DNA of 64,000 nucleotides from Pelomonas sp. SE-A7. Lineage in GTDB: Bacteria > Pseudomonadota > Gammaproteobacteria > Burkholderiales > Burkholderiaceae_C. This document shows, piece after piece, positions 55,301 through 63,968 of this stretch. A model generated the notes under the pieces. It saw only the letters and a program-made list of their open reading frames with translations, made no database searches and was not told the origin of the DNA. A program made the position numbers and the translations under genes. Numbering within the stretch: the first letter of the stretch is position 1; every line of letters starts with the position of its first letter. Location of the stretch: the NCBI RefSeq assembly GCF_030345705.1, contig NZ_JAUASW010000001.1, positions 1,674,001 through 1,738,000 of the forward strand. Reading direction: 5' to 3'.

Positions 55301-56450
55301 CGCGCTACTGATAGTCGCTAGCATTGCACCGTCGAGCGAAGAAGCACTGCTTGCGAAGATTCAGCACGTACGTCAAAGCGCTGGCAGCTGCAAGGATGAG
55401 CTCCGGGAGCTCTCAAGAGTGGCAAGCAGCGGTGAGATGGCCCAAGCAGCGGTTGCAATTGCAATTGAAGTTGGTTATTGGGATTTGGTAGAGGAGTTCC
55501 TTAGCCATAGGTACTCAAAGGCCGTCGCAGCTGCACTAGGTGGCTTGGCAAACAGGACGCCACCCGCATTGCCGTCTGAGCTTGATGCTTTTGCCAAGGA
55601 CCGCAGTCGGTACACGAAAGATGCGCTGCTAGACGCCATAGAGAGCCGACCAGTGGATGAATTCCTAGCTCCTCTAGTCCTGCTCGCAGCAGACACATGG
55701 ATGGCAGACAGCTTTCGGTATGAGCAAGGACATGGCTATCCCATTGCTCGACGGGCAGTAAAGCTACTGAGTGTCTCGACACGGCTTTCCAAAGCCCAAA
55801 TCAACTCTTTGCTCGCGGTTGCGCAGACAACTGACGACCCAGCCCTGCGACCAATGGTCTTTGACGTTGTAGCCTCCAAGGGTTCGAAGGAAACTAGGCG
55901 CGCGCTATTGAAGATATGCGTAAGTGCTGGAAACATCAGCACACGGAGAGATGCTGCCGAAGCGTTGTTGAATGCGGCGGAATCACTTGAACCGGAACTA
56001 CTCGCAGTCATCAATCACGAACAGGTTCTGCGAGTGGCCCCATCTATTGCTTGCATCCTAGTCATCCTTGTCGGCGCAATTGGTGATGAGGAATCAGTGA
56101 AGTCACTTGCCTTCGAAATCTCACTCAGCGAAGAACGGCGTGTACTGCTGCTGCCGCTCGCGGCCTCAACTGAAGGGCGCAAGTCCTGTCAAGATGCGGT
56201 CCGGCGACTGATTCCGGACTCTCACCCTGGACAAGCTGTGTTCTCGCCTCCATCCGGCTCCATCAATAGGCGAGCAGTCGACGACCTCGGTTCTGTCGAG
56301 CAAGTGCGAGCAGTAATCGAGCACATGGACCCCTGGTTCATACCCATTACAAAGCCTAAGAGAAATCCACTCCTTCTAGGCGCGCTCAAAGCTAGACAAG
56401 GCCCGAAGGAGCCGGTCGCTACTGCCCCTGGGACAGCTCAACTGAGATGA
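52368..56450 (+). CDS. Large STAND-type NTPase with N-terminal PD-(D/E)XK/Cap4-like nuclease (Avs-like)
   Basis: 1360 aa. The N-terminal 150 residues begin TGGAAPLLGFLYQ and carry a nuclease-like E...D...QxK pattern: Glu50, Asp56 and Gln82-Val-Lys84 (VVQVKRQ), like DUF4297/Cap4 dsDNases. An nSTAND-type NTPase follows, with Walker A GSSGTGKT (267-274), Walker B FYLDDPWG (313-320) and RMFIVTSRSD as sensor. The last 900 residues are helical repeats without a named family. The architecture of effector, STAND and repeat sensor is that of Avs anti-phage proteins. The gene is much A/T-richer than the backbone. The 182-bp gap upstream shows no clear promoter. Confidence 0.75.
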   Translation: MGGKKLPDDEVATTGGAAPLLGFLYQVKVSVWVALDILIKTEAANAVELEPASYEDIEAEVEGTPPLVSSSIGLSKYKLVVQVKRQSTGPWTVPLVKALLTKGSPKRISPSKRLENQDVRYLLISSAAATAGAVQLQVNSIGQWPTKSDMPKVLVGHKDPEVARRISILANHDEERVDEKVKQLLQEVCHVPHSRWLDCYRSLHDEAIARMSGAGARVWRRKDLEETITRFDGFLAPTFLLSKYVPPTNWDEILRLLKERKAVVLKGSSGTGKTMTAEALQEAMRKEVPGLDVVRVQGPSDIRLHRAGGPAIFYLDDPWGRYRFEPGTEHWREQLPSHLHAATESRMFIVTSRSDVLADAKASQAVASWSINIEASSYGARQYRMLFDRRLKTLPRSLQELAVDHRAMVLSALTTPLEIQRFFDALSGQMVTTDNQKGVDAVRRAIDAAHSDAIESTLQTQVRVRNAERWAIILWGLLTAHKGLTWQALRSVHTELAELREVYETGFEELVAFLVAGRSLRQVDSVISYAHPRVEAALSSLMLAPETRVLMRKCLVDLFRALQGTDCHSPGEDWGIEGVARVLSALPKGRGIDLKLPPVLIQAVDDWLLDHVKRSGGADFEDALKLIAASGSSNSLIADIARFLTSWSVIPMFGDVEHTYRPEATWLSKARGDEDARLVVSKFIVDVLPFSPESYYREFVADLWAVNDDLADAFATSAQTLIRSGSYLSSSRLIFPEALKDSTRASGLVEEALVLWRKEKESSLLEDSLAVENGHYSDEYANELSMMDAESWVALDDWLSGYVNSIRDSEGWRALDKSEKANQILRWWLYAARHRPSQVTPDELACLATRTTDGDDEDLFWEVAESAWNTCIEHALVRRLVVGSASATTRRKAAKCIFLAGPKSFDAVVQVLLAVANNRRLLELFDDLARAALANDEQALERQTLLRSWHSHLPMPFAEIYLARLHPAWPTHDSLSNDALLIVASIAPSSEEALLAKIQHVRQSAGSCKDELRELSRVASSGEMAQAAVAIAIEVGYWDLVEEFLSHRYSKAVAAALGGLANRTPPALPSELDAFAKDRSRYTKDALLDAIESRPVDEFLAPLVLLAADTWMADSFRYEQGHGYPIARRAVKLLSVSTRLSKAQINSLLAVAQTTDDPALRPMVFDVVASKGSKETRRALLKICVSAGNISTRRDAAEALLNAAESLEPELLAVINHEQVLRVAPSIACILVILVGAIGDEESVKSLAFEISLSEERRVLLLPLAASTEGRKSCQDAVRRLIPDSHPGQAVFSPPSGSINRRAVDDLGSVEQVRAVIEHMDPWFIPITKPKRNPLLLGALKARQGPKEPVATAPGTAQLR

Positions 56451-56607
56451 GCCCCGCCAATTCGGGACCGTTTGTCGGCATCCTCCGGCGGCGCATTCGG
56501 GGCGCGTCCACCGCTTGGGTCCTCAGACAAATTTCATGTGTCGACCAAGCAGCCTGAGCAAGATTGATGGTGCACTAGACTGACCCGGAAAATCCAGGGA
56601 CGAGGCC

Positions 56608-57945
56608 TTGATAGCTACTCACAACCCTTCCACCATCCCCGCTTCGCTGATGACGGAGCTGCAAACCGCAGGTCCGAACGCCGCGTTCTCCCTCCGCGGC
56701 GTACTTGTTAAGGACGCCGTCCAGCAGCGATGGGCAGTTATGGGAGTAGTTGTACGGCCAATGCAGGGAGAAAAGGCGGCCGAGCAAGTCTGTCGCTATC
56801 GAAGCTCCGTCTTGTTCTCTCAGCAGCTCACTACCGAACAACTTCACAACTTTCTATTGCGCGCTGCTGACGGCAGCGTGGACATTGCCGGTGAGACGGT
56901 CGCGGTGTCCAGCCCTCCAGGTTGTTGCGTGACCGAGGCCACTGTAGAAAACTACTGGATGGAACAGGCCGGGCGTGTGTACGACATCCAAGTTCACGCA
57001 CACGTAAACGTGCCGCAGCAAGAGCGGCTTGTTGCGGTGGGCGAGCCGTACTACCCTGACCCCTTTGAGGCTGCGCGGCATTGGCTTGGCTTAAGGCAAT
57101 ATCACGGCCCATCGGATAGCTCCACTGGGCATATCGTCGTGCTTATGCCCGAGACGCGTGCCTACTTCGGCAACGCCGAATGGTCTGAAGGCAGCCTTGT
57201 GGTCAGCATCGCAGGGAGCCTCGCGGGCTCGCAGGGATTGTCAGTGGCTGGGTGTTGCTGGGCTGGAGGGCACTTCCAACATCTCGCAGGGACGGTAACC
57301 TCAGGTCGAGCGGCGCTTGACGTACCTGCCGACGCCCAACGGCTAGAACTCCTGGTAGTCGACAACGAAGGTACCGTCTACGACTTCCACAAAGAAGACA
57401 CTCGGTACCCTGTCAGTGGAAGGTCCATGCTAGCCCAGCGGAAGGCAGTCACCGCGGAGCCAGGGATGCTCCAACAAATCTACAACGGCGAGGGTCTCCG
57501 AACGGAATTCAAAGAGTTTCTGGACCTGCCTCGCGGCACAACGCCGCCCGGGGATAAAGACAAGCTCCAGCAGGTGTTGAAGACGGTTGTAGCGTTCGCG
57601 AATACTGAGGGCGGCACGATTTACTTTGGGGTGTCCGACTCGTGCGAGATTCGCGGCACCGCTGATGCTGTCGCCAAATGGGCCGGCGGTGAAGCAAACG
57701 AGACCGTCATTGAGGAATACATGGGGGCGCTACGAGCCAAAGTGCGCGACTTCGTCTATCCGACAGTTGCGCTTCAAACCCGAGCGGTTCATCACAATAA
57801 CCGGCTCGTAGTCATGCTGGAGGTCGAGCGAGCCGGCTGCCCTACCAGTCTTACGCACGACTCTCGGATGTACGTGCGGCGGGGCGCAAATAACATGGCA
57901 GGTCAGCCTGCGGACTGGCAAGCGCCTGAAAGCACGCAACTTTAG
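56608..57945 (+). CDS. AlbA_2 (Schlafen-like) domain protein
   Basis: 445 aa, with TTG 56608 as the likeliest start (ATG 56650 is possible). The C-terminal 150 residues are an AlbA_2 domain: NGEGLRTEFKEFLDL (the E-x-x-EFK pattern), TVVAFANTEGGTIYFGVSD, ALRAKVRDFVYPT, VHHNNRLVVMLEVERAG and RMYVRRGANN. AlbA_2 domains occur in Schlafen-like putative nucleic-acid-binding or RNase proteins, often with defence genes. The first 290 residues are a beta-rich region I do not recognise. It follows the STAND gene on the same strand after 157 bp. Confidence 0.75.
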   Translation: MIATHNPSTIPASLMTELQTAGPNAAFSLRGVLVKDAVQQRWAVMGVVVRPMQGEKAAEQVCRYRSSVLFSQQLTTEQLHNFLLRAADGSVDIAGETVAVSSPPGCCVTEATVENYWMEQAGRVYDIQVHAHVNVPQQERLVAVGEPYYPDPFEAARHWLGLRQYHGPSDSSTGHIVVLMPETRAYFGNAEWSEGSLVVSIAGSLAGSQGLSVAGCCWAGGHFQHLAGTVTSGRAALDVPADAQRLELLVVDNEGTVYDFHKEDTRYPVSGRSMLAQRKAVTAEPGMLQQIYNGEGLRTEFKEFLDLPRGTTPPGDKDKLQQVLKTVVAFANTEGGTIYFGVSDSCEIRGTADAVAKWAGGEANETVIEEYMGALRAKVRDFVYPTVALQTRAVHHNNRLVVMLEVERAGCPTSLTHDSRMYVRRGANNMAGQPADWQAPESTQL

Positions 57946-58111
57946 GCAGTCGCTGGGACAAACTTCGACTACAGCGTCATCAAGTCCGGGATGGTCCTTC
58001 AAGAGGTCGTCTCGCCAACGCACACGAAACCGGACAGGGTCACGACGCAAAACAGTACATGTGCCATCAAAGCATGAAGCATCGCACTGTTCGAGTTGTT
58101 GGAAGTTCGAT

Positions 58112-58681
58112 TCAACGGCAACTTAGCCCGGCTTGCCTGCGCTGTCGGCAGGCCTTTGGAGACATGGGGGCCGGCTCAGCCCACAGTCCTCGTTTCGCCC
58201 TTTGAGCCTCCGCTTGCAGATGGCGATACCGCTCGCGGTCAACCACGACGTCTTCATCGGCGTAGTCCTCCAGGTACCAGGCCAGCCCTTCCGACAGCAT
58301 CAGGTTCGCTGCGTCTCGGCCGTCAATTGTTCTAAGCCGACAGACACGTCGCTCGAACCGGTCAACCTTGTAGCATTCGACGGAACTGCCAGGTGCGGCA
58401 AGCTCACGCAGGCGGGTCCGTGACACACGCCAGTACGGCTGTCCCGCCTCAGGAGCGTCGATACTCGCAACGCGAACAACGAAGGGGGCGCCGTAGCTCC
58501 CATCTGGACTGCAAGTGAACGTATCGCCGTCGTGGTGCGCCGAAGTGGCCTTGCAGGTAATCGCCTGACCAATCGACGGGACAGCCTGGCGCTGCGAGAC
58601 CTTTGTGGAACACCCCTGAAACAGCATTGCAAGCAGCGTCGCAACGACGAGCCACCAAGGCCGTGCCTCAGATACCAACAT
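58112..58681 (-). CDS. Exported thermonuclease-like (SNase) lipoprotein
   Basis: 189 aa from ATG 58681; the longer frame to 58741 would spoil the signal peptide. Residues 1-24 form a lipoprotein signal ending LFQGC. The SNase fold follows with SAHHDGDTFTC, VVRVASIDAPEAGQPYWRVSRTRL, KVDRFERRVCRLRTIDG and LMLSEGLAWYLEDY, then ERYRHLQAEAQRAKRGLWAE. The residues needed for Ca-dependent nuclease activity (Asp in GDT, Arg in RVASIDAPE, Glu in FERRV) are present. It is predicted to degrade nucleic acids in the periplasm or outside. Confidence 0.85.
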   Translation of the reverse strand: MLVSEARPWWLVVATLLAMLFQGCSTKVSQRQAVPSIGQAITCKATSAHHDGDTFTCSPDGSYGAPFVVRVASIDAPEAGQPYWRVSRTRLRELAAPGSSVECYKVDRFERRVCRLRTIDGRDAANLMLSEGLAWYLEDYADEDVVVDRERYRHLQAEAQRAKRGLWAEPAPMSPKACRQRRQAGLSCR

Positions 58682-58762
58682 AGCGCACTTGCCCCGCACG
58701 GATGAGGTGTCTTTGGCAACCGGAAATGCAGACAGAAGCATGCTGCGCTTGCTCGCCGACAG

Positions 58763-59143
58763 TTAGTCGAACAAGGCTTCGTCGTCCCCACGCTCCACTT
58801 CAGAACTGGCGCACTCAGGACACCGAACTCGGGCGCGCTTGTGCCCTTCGGGGTACAGATTTCCACCGCAGCCGCAATGAGAAAACAACAGTTGCAGCAA
58901 CTCCTGCTCCGCGGTCGTGAATAGCCGTCCTTGCGCTGACCACTCCTGCCCTCCGCTCTTTACATACTCACGGAGCTCACCTTTTGACATAGGAGCCGGC
59001 TTGCGGTCTGGAGCGTATCGGGGCCACGCCGTTGTCGACCCGCATGTACCACACACCATTTGAACAAATACCATGCCACCACCTTCAGCGTGGAGCCAGC
59101 AATGCCGGCAGACCCGGCACGTTGCCTCAAACGAAACACCCAT
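58763..59143 (-). CDS. Small zinc-ribbon protein
   Basis: 126 aa with several cysteine pairs: CRVCRHC (residues 9-15), CGTCG (32-36), HCGCGG (89-94) and CPEC (109-112). The N-terminal ones form one treble-clef or ribbon and the C-terminal ones a second. The middle is charged and helical (MSKGELREYVKSGG). I recognise no family. It lies in the minus-strand run downstream of the SNF2 helicase gene, with gaps of 52-82 bp to its neighbours. Confidence 0.6.
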   Translation of the reverse strand: MGVSFEATCRVCRHCWLHAEGGGMVFVQMVCGTCGSTTAWPRYAPDRKPAPMSKGELREYVKSGGQEWSAQGRLFTTAEQELLQLLFSHCGCGGNLYPEGHKRARVRCPECASSEVERGDDEALFD

Positions 59144-59194
59144 AGACCCTATCCCTTTCTACCGGCAGACCATCTCGCGTCAGACCTAGGACCC

Positions 59195-59544
59195 TCAGGT
59201 TTCTACGTCGTTGCCATTGATGAGGTTCCTGAGCCGCCAATTGCAATAGGCACAGTAAGCGAACGAGAGCCCCAAGGCGCCAAGAACAACATAGGCCAGA
59301 GTCGGGCGCAGCCTCTCCAATGTCCCCGGATTCCGGAGCACGTCGCTGAACGTGCTAAAAAGCTGCCAGCCAAAAGCGCAGCACCCAGAACCGCGAAAAG
59401 CAGGGCTGTGCCCCAGATGCACGCTCGCTGAAGCTCCTTGTGACGCGCAGTGAATTCTTCATCACTCCGACGAGCCTTGACTCGGTCGAAGCAGTTCACA
59501 ACGTCCAAGAGCGTTCCCAAGGCTGCTCCAAAGAATCTGCTCAC
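59195..59544 (-). pseudogene. Small membrane protein split by a frameshift at a T5 run
   Basis: Two minus-strand frames make sense only together. The first (from 59544) reads MSRFFGAALGTLLDVVNCFD and reaches a first hydrophobic segment AVLGAALLAGSFL. The second frame then supplies FSDVLRNPGTLERLRPTLAY and a second segment VVLGALGLSFAYCAYC before ending at 59195. After the run the first frame turns into atypical sequence. The switch is at CTTTTTA (about 59355-59361). A one-base loss, a sequencing error or a programmed -1 shift are all possible. The joined product would be about 116 aa with two TM segments. Confidence 0.55.
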
Positions 59545-59576
59545 TTCTGTTCGCCCCTACTTTGTGGCAGGCGCAC

Positions 59577-60800
59577 TCAGTCTTTAAACGAGCACGCCAA
59601 CCGGCAGTTGCAACCAACGTGAAACGGCGGGCGCTTCGCAGGCAAGCGGTCGTACTTCTTGCAGACGGCTGCAGCACACGCAGGCAGAGGGTCCTCCCAG
59701 TTCGAAATCTCCCACGCGTCGTAGATGCCCGAGTCCCGCTTGCGTTCCTCGATAGCTTCAAGGGTCTGAACAGCCGTGAAATAGGTTTGCTGCACCACAG
59801 TGGCCACCGAACTGGCGTATGCAAACGACCCTACAAGGCCCGCGACATCAAGGTCAGCCGGAGGCAGCGCCTGGAACATCTCGCGAAAAGCGATGCGCTG
59901 CGACAGCCGGTCGTGGAGGTCCGGTAGGGCCACAGCAACCTCCACCGCCTTTGCCTTACGGCCAAGGGGCTTGCCGACTACATCGGCGAGGATGTCGTTC
60001 AGCTCCTTGAGCTTCAGCCCCTCCAACAGGAGCTGCAAAGGGATGTCTTTCCCTCGCTGAGCCATCCCCTTTTCAACCAGTTGCTCCCAGGACTTCCGGC
60101 CGTAGTCCTCAGCCTTCACGGTTACGACGGGATTCGCGCGGCCGAGCTGCGACAAGTAGAACGAGTACAGCGTCGCGTCACCATTGAACAGCTTGAGTAG
60201 CTCGTCGTCGTCTGCAAACGCGGCGGGTTGCCCGTGAAGCAAAAGGCCCAGGTCAGCCCGGCCAACGAAGATGCCCAGCGCCTCCTCTGCCGCATCTTCA
60301 AACTCACTGCGGAGGTCCGCGCGGTCCTTCGCCGAAGCGGCTGCCCATTCAGAAGAGCTGGCAATCCTCTGCTCCACGTCTGCGTCAAAGCGGCGCTTGT
60401 GTTGAGCAACGAATGCATCCAACTCTTTGAATTGAAGGTTGTGCTGGGCGATAAGCAGCGCCACCTCAGGCACCTTCTGTGTCCAGTACTCGGCTCGTCC
60501 AAGAAGGTCCTTCAGGCGGGCGGCGGTCACTCGGTCTGCTCCAACGACCGTAAGAGGCAAGGGAGATTTGGGATTCAACAACCAGGCACCCTCGCCTGTG
60601 CTGCTCAGTTCGCCCATGTCCATGGGTACCTCAGAACTTCGAGAGCCGCTTCTAGTAGTCGTGGCAGTGAACGTGACACGAATTTCCGGCGCTGCCACCT
60701 CTGCGGCGGCTGTCCGCTGCGGCGATGACGCCGGCTTAGCCCGACCTTTGACCCAGTACCAGGCACCCGCGACCAGCAAGATGATGACAATCCACTCCAC
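59577..60800 (-). CDS. Membrane-anchored protein with C-terminal Cys/His cluster
   Basis: 407 aa. GTG start at 60800, with GGGAGA at six to seven bases. One N-terminal TM helix (EWIVIILLVAGAWYWVKG) leaves the rest as a soluble domain. A helical middle includes a SAP-like segment (LLLEGLKLKELNDILADVVG). The C-terminus ends with PACAAAVCKKYDRLPAKRPP and then FHVGCNCRLAC. This spacing of Cys and His recalls the tail of Mu gpF-type head-morphogenesis proteins, but nothing else matches phage. I assign no function. It begins 39 bp after the SNF2 helicase gene, so the two are probably one operon. Confidence 0.65.
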   Translation of the reverse strand: MEWIVIILLVAGAWYWVKGRAKPASSPQRTAAAEVAAPEIRVTFTATTTRSGSRSSEVPMDMGELSSTGEGAWLLNPKSPLPLTVVGADRVTAARLKDLLGRAEYWTQKVPEVALLIAQHNLQFKELDAFVAQHKRRFDADVEQRIASSSEWAAASAKDRADLRSEFEDAAEEALGIFVGRADLGLLLHGQPAAFADDDELLKLFNGDATLYSFYLSQLGRANPVVTVKAEDYGRKSWEQLVEKGMAQRGKDIPLQLLLEGLKLKELNDILADVVGKPLGRKAKAVEVAVALPDLHDRLSQRIAFREMFQALPPADLDVAGLVGSFAYASSVATVVQQTYFTAVQTLEAIEERKRDSGIYDAWEISNWEDPLPACAAAVCKKYDRLPAKRPPFHVGCNCRLACSFKD

Positions 60801-60839
60801 TGACTTCTCCCGCTTTTTGCGTTGTTGGACAAATCTCGT

Positions 60840-63800
60840 CTAGGTAGTTGCGACTTCGGCGGACCACTCTGCAAACAACATCCGCTCGACCTCCAGCATG
60901 GTCACGGTGTGCGCACTGAGCAGCTCTGCCAAATGCGTCTGGTCGACCAGTTCAACACTGTTGAGTGCCGCGTTTTCATGGGCCTGGCGGTTGAAGAACT
61001 GATTGGTGATGCAGACCTTTTCGAATGCAACGCCAGGGTGTCGGCGCCGGTAGAACGCCTCTCCGGTCACAACGTCTTTGACCGCCTCCCAGCCGAGCGT
61101 CGCTCCGTCCGTCCCGCTGGTCTTGGCCTGAATCAGCTGACCTTGGGCACCGAGAAGCGCTACGACATCAACTCCGTTGTCATTGGTCCCAGGCGTTCGG
61201 TAGCAGTCGTAGCCCCTCTGACGCCACAACGCACCAGTAAGGCATTCAAAGTGCTGCCAGTTCATTCGCAGCGCCATGTCCAGCGTGACTCGCTCGTCAA
61301 TGTTGGCGGCGTCGGCCTCAGGCACGACGTCGGCGATGTTGAAGTCGCCAGGCGCGACGTCTCCGGACCCGTTCAGCATGTCTTCCGCCAGCCCCCGCTT
61401 GTACGTGAGCAGGTGGTCAAGCTTGACGTCGAAGGTTACGAAGTCGTCTGCGTGAACCACCGGGTAATAGACGTAGACCGACTTCTTCTGGCCGATACGG
61501 TATGCGCGGTCAGTAGCCTGGTCCTCCTTGGCTGGGTTCCAGGTTCGGGTGTAGTGCACGACGTGGTTGGCAGCCTGGATGTTCACGCCGAAGCCCACTG
61601 CCACAGGCGACAGGATGAGCACGCCGAATCCTGATGCGGTCTGGAAAGCCTTGATGCGCTTTTGCCGGCTAGCCGTGTGACTCGAGGACGCGCTGGTGTC
61701 ACCGTTGATGATGTCCGGCCGAATGCCAAACTCGGCCTCGATGTAGTGCTGAAGCAGCCGCTGAATTTCGCGGAACTCGCAGAACACGATGACCTTCTCG
61801 TTCTTGCCCTCGATGACCTTCAGCTGATTCAGCAGCCAATCGAGCTTGGGCGCCTTCTCGCGGTATTGTTTGGTTGGCTCCGGCTTGAACACGCTGAGAC
61901 CGTGCTGGCGTGGGTCCGTGCAGACCAGTCTCAGGTAGTGCAGCAGGCCAAGATGATTCTTGAACGGCGAAGCGGCCGTGGGGTCGTTCCGCTTCTTGAA
62001 GCTCTCAATCGCCTTCGCATAGAGATTCCGTTGAGCTGTCGACAGCGGGAGCTTGCGGCAGTCCTCAACGATGACCTTAGGCGGGAGGTCAGTCGCCACC
62101 TCCGCCTTGAGACGACGAAGAATCTGAGGCTCAATCTTTGCCCGCAGCTCTTCGACTCGCGCCTTCTCCTCATCGGTCTTCGCCTCAATGGGCTTGCGGT
62201 AGCGCTGACCGAAGTCGTTCAGCGCTCCGAGCAACCCAGGTTGCACGTAATCGAAGAGACACCACATATCGGCCAGGGTGTTCTCGACAGGCGTGCCCGT
62301 ACACGCAATCTTGAAGGCAACGTTTTGCTTCTTCGCCGCCCGGGTCACCATGGCCGCCGGGTTCTTGATGCGCTGGGCCTCGTCGCAGACCATCAAAGAC
62401 CACTTCTGCGCTGCGAACGAGAACTCAAGGTCGCGCAACGTCTCATAGGTGGTCAGGACGACCTTTGCGTCACCCACCCAGTTCGGCCGCAGGAACTTGA
62501 CCAGCCCGTCTTCGGCAAGCAAGCGTTGGTCAATCTGCGAGCGAGGAACGCGCAGTTCCGTGAGACCAGCCCCGTAGGCAGTTAGGAGCGGCAACGCACC
62601 CGGCACAAAGAACTTCTCGGCTTCCTCTGCCCAGTTCTCCAACAGCGAGACAGGCGCCACCACGAGCATGGGCGGCATATCCGGGTCGCGTTCCAGCAGC
62701 CATGCCATCAAGGCAAGCAGTTGGAACGTTTTGCCCAGGCCCATGTCGTCGGCAAGGACCGCACCGCGGACCTGATAGTCCATCTGCAGGCCGAACAGAT
62801 GCTGCATCCAAGCCAGCCCCGCTCGCTGATGGGGGAGCAGCGAATATTCCGGGCGAATGCTTTTTGGCAGCTTCGGCTCCGCTGGCACGGCCTGCAGGGC
62901 TTCCCTACGCATCTCCTCGTATTCGAGCGCCTGGATATTGGCCCGCAACACTAGCTGCTTCTTCGGCCCTAGCGCTTCCTTAGCGGGCCGCCGGATTTTG
63001 CTCGGGTCGAGGGGCTTGCCGGCTTCAATGTTGGTGAACAGCTCTTCGAAGGTGTCAATCACCAACTGCGCATCGCCAACCGACATCGGGTCCGGCACCC
63101 ATGACACGTTCAGCTCAGACTTCCCTGCAGCTTGTGCTGCTTGCAGGTCCTTCTTGAGCTTCTCGATGACGGGCTTGCTGGTTGGAACGGCGACAGGCTC
63201 TCCGCCGTGCTTCGGCGTGAAAACGACTACCGGCAAGACGTTTTCTGGAAACCAGCCGTCCTCTTCCTTTTTCTTGGCGATGTAAGGCGAGTAGTACGGC
63301 TTCTCAACGCCAATGCCTTCGATGCGTGCCGAATAGCCGCTTAGGTCATGAACCTGGGTATACGACACCAAAGTCGGCGGGGCCTGCCGACGCTCAAGCG
63401 CCTCCTTCAGGTCCTTGAGATGCTGCTCGGCGCTCCCGTCCACGACCAAGTCGTAGCCGTCCCAGGCCACCAGCTGGAAGTCGAGGGTCACAGCTCGAAA
63501 GAGCGCCTTCGTGAAATCCGAGAGCTGTTCGTCCGTGAGCCACTGTGTCTCAGACGAGGTTGGCCCGCTGGAATCTGCTGTTTCGATGAGCAAGCCCACG
63601 TGCATTGGGTAGCCGGCAGCATCGCGCTCGAAGACGGGAGTGAAGCGCTCGTAGTCAAGGCCGGCGGCCTCACGAGCCTGCTCAAACTGCGTTTCTTCGA
63701 TGACATCGACAGCGTCAACGCCAAGCGTCGCATAGGGATTCAGCAGAAAGGCCTGCGCTCGGGTGCCAGCGACACGCCGACCAGGCAGCCGCTTGACCTC

Positions 63801-63968
63801 TTGAAGGACCGTCCGCACCTTTGGCGTGACCAACACCTGGACGATGCCCTCAGGCGTGACCACGTCGTATCGGTCCTTGACAGCCTGTGCGCGGTCAAAC
63901 GCTTCAAGCCAACCTGCTGGAGCGCCATCGAAGCCGGGTTCGATTTCGATGACCCGGTCATCCGTCAC
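60840..63968 (-). CDS. SNF2-family helicase with C-terminal Mrr-like endonuclease domain (5' end may lie outside window)
   Basis: 1042 aa from GTG 63968; the frame stays open to the window edge, so the true start may be further upstream. N-terminal 370 residues are of unknown type. SNF2 motor: LLPHQRAGLAWM, Walker A DDMGLGKTF (about residue 408), VVAPVSLLENWAEEA, DEAQ box CDEAQRIKN (about 528), CTGTPVENTLADMWCLFD, KVIVFCEFREIQ, LSPVAVGFGVNIQAA and the arginine-finger region ATDRAYRIGQ. The C-terminal 130 residues are Mrr-like: WQHFECLTGALWRQRGYD, NDNGVDVVALLG and LIQAKTS (the D...QxK core). It is a likely DNA-restriction or anti-phage enzyme. Confidence 0.85.
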   Translation of the reverse strand: MTDDRVIEIEPGFDGAPAGWLEAFDRAQAVKDRYDVVTPEGIVQVLVTPKVRTVLQEVKRLPGRRVAGTRAQAFLLNPYATLGVDAVDVIEETQFEQAREAAGLDYERFTPVFERDAAGYPMHVGLLIETADSSGPTSSETQWLTDEQLSDFTKALFRAVTLDFQLVAWDGYDLVVDGSAEQHLKDLKEALERRQAPPTLVSYTQVHDLSGYSARIEGIGVEKPYYSPYIAKKKEEDGWFPENVLPVVVFTPKHGGEPVAVPTSKPVIEKLKKDLQAAQAAGKSELNVSWVPDPMSVGDAQLVIDTFEELFTNIEAGKPLDPSKIRRPAKEALGPKKQLVLRANIQALEYEEMRREALQAVPAEPKLPKSIRPEYSLLPHQRAGLAWMQHLFGLQMDYQVRGAVLADDMGLGKTFQLLALMAWLLERDPDMPPMLVVAPVSLLENWAEEAEKFFVPGALPLLTAYGAGLTELRVPRSQIDQRLLAEDGLVKFLRPNWVGDAKVVLTTYETLRDLEFSFAAQKWSLMVCDEAQRIKNPAAMVTRAAKKQNVAFKIACTGTPVENTLADMWCLFDYVQPGLLGALNDFGQRYRKPIEAKTDEEKARVEELRAKIEPQILRRLKAEVATDLPPKVIVEDCRKLPLSTAQRNLYAKAIESFKKRNDPTAASPFKNHLGLLHYLRLVCTDPRQHGLSVFKPEPTKQYREKAPKLDWLLNQLKVIEGKNEKVIVFCEFREIQRLLQHYIEAEFGIRPDIINGDTSASSSHTASRQKRIKAFQTASGFGVLILSPVAVGFGVNIQAANHVVHYTRTWNPAKEDQATDRAYRIGQKKSVYVYYPVVHADDFVTFDVKLDHLLTYKRGLAEDMLNGSGDVAPGDFNIADVVPEADAANIDERVTLDMALRMNWQHFECLTGALWRQRGYDCYRTPGTNDNGVDVVALLGAQGQLIQAKTSGTDGATLGWEAVKDVVTGEAFYRRRHPGVAFEKVCITNQFFNRQAHENAALNSVELVDQTHLAELLSAHTVTMLEVERMLFAEWSAEVATT

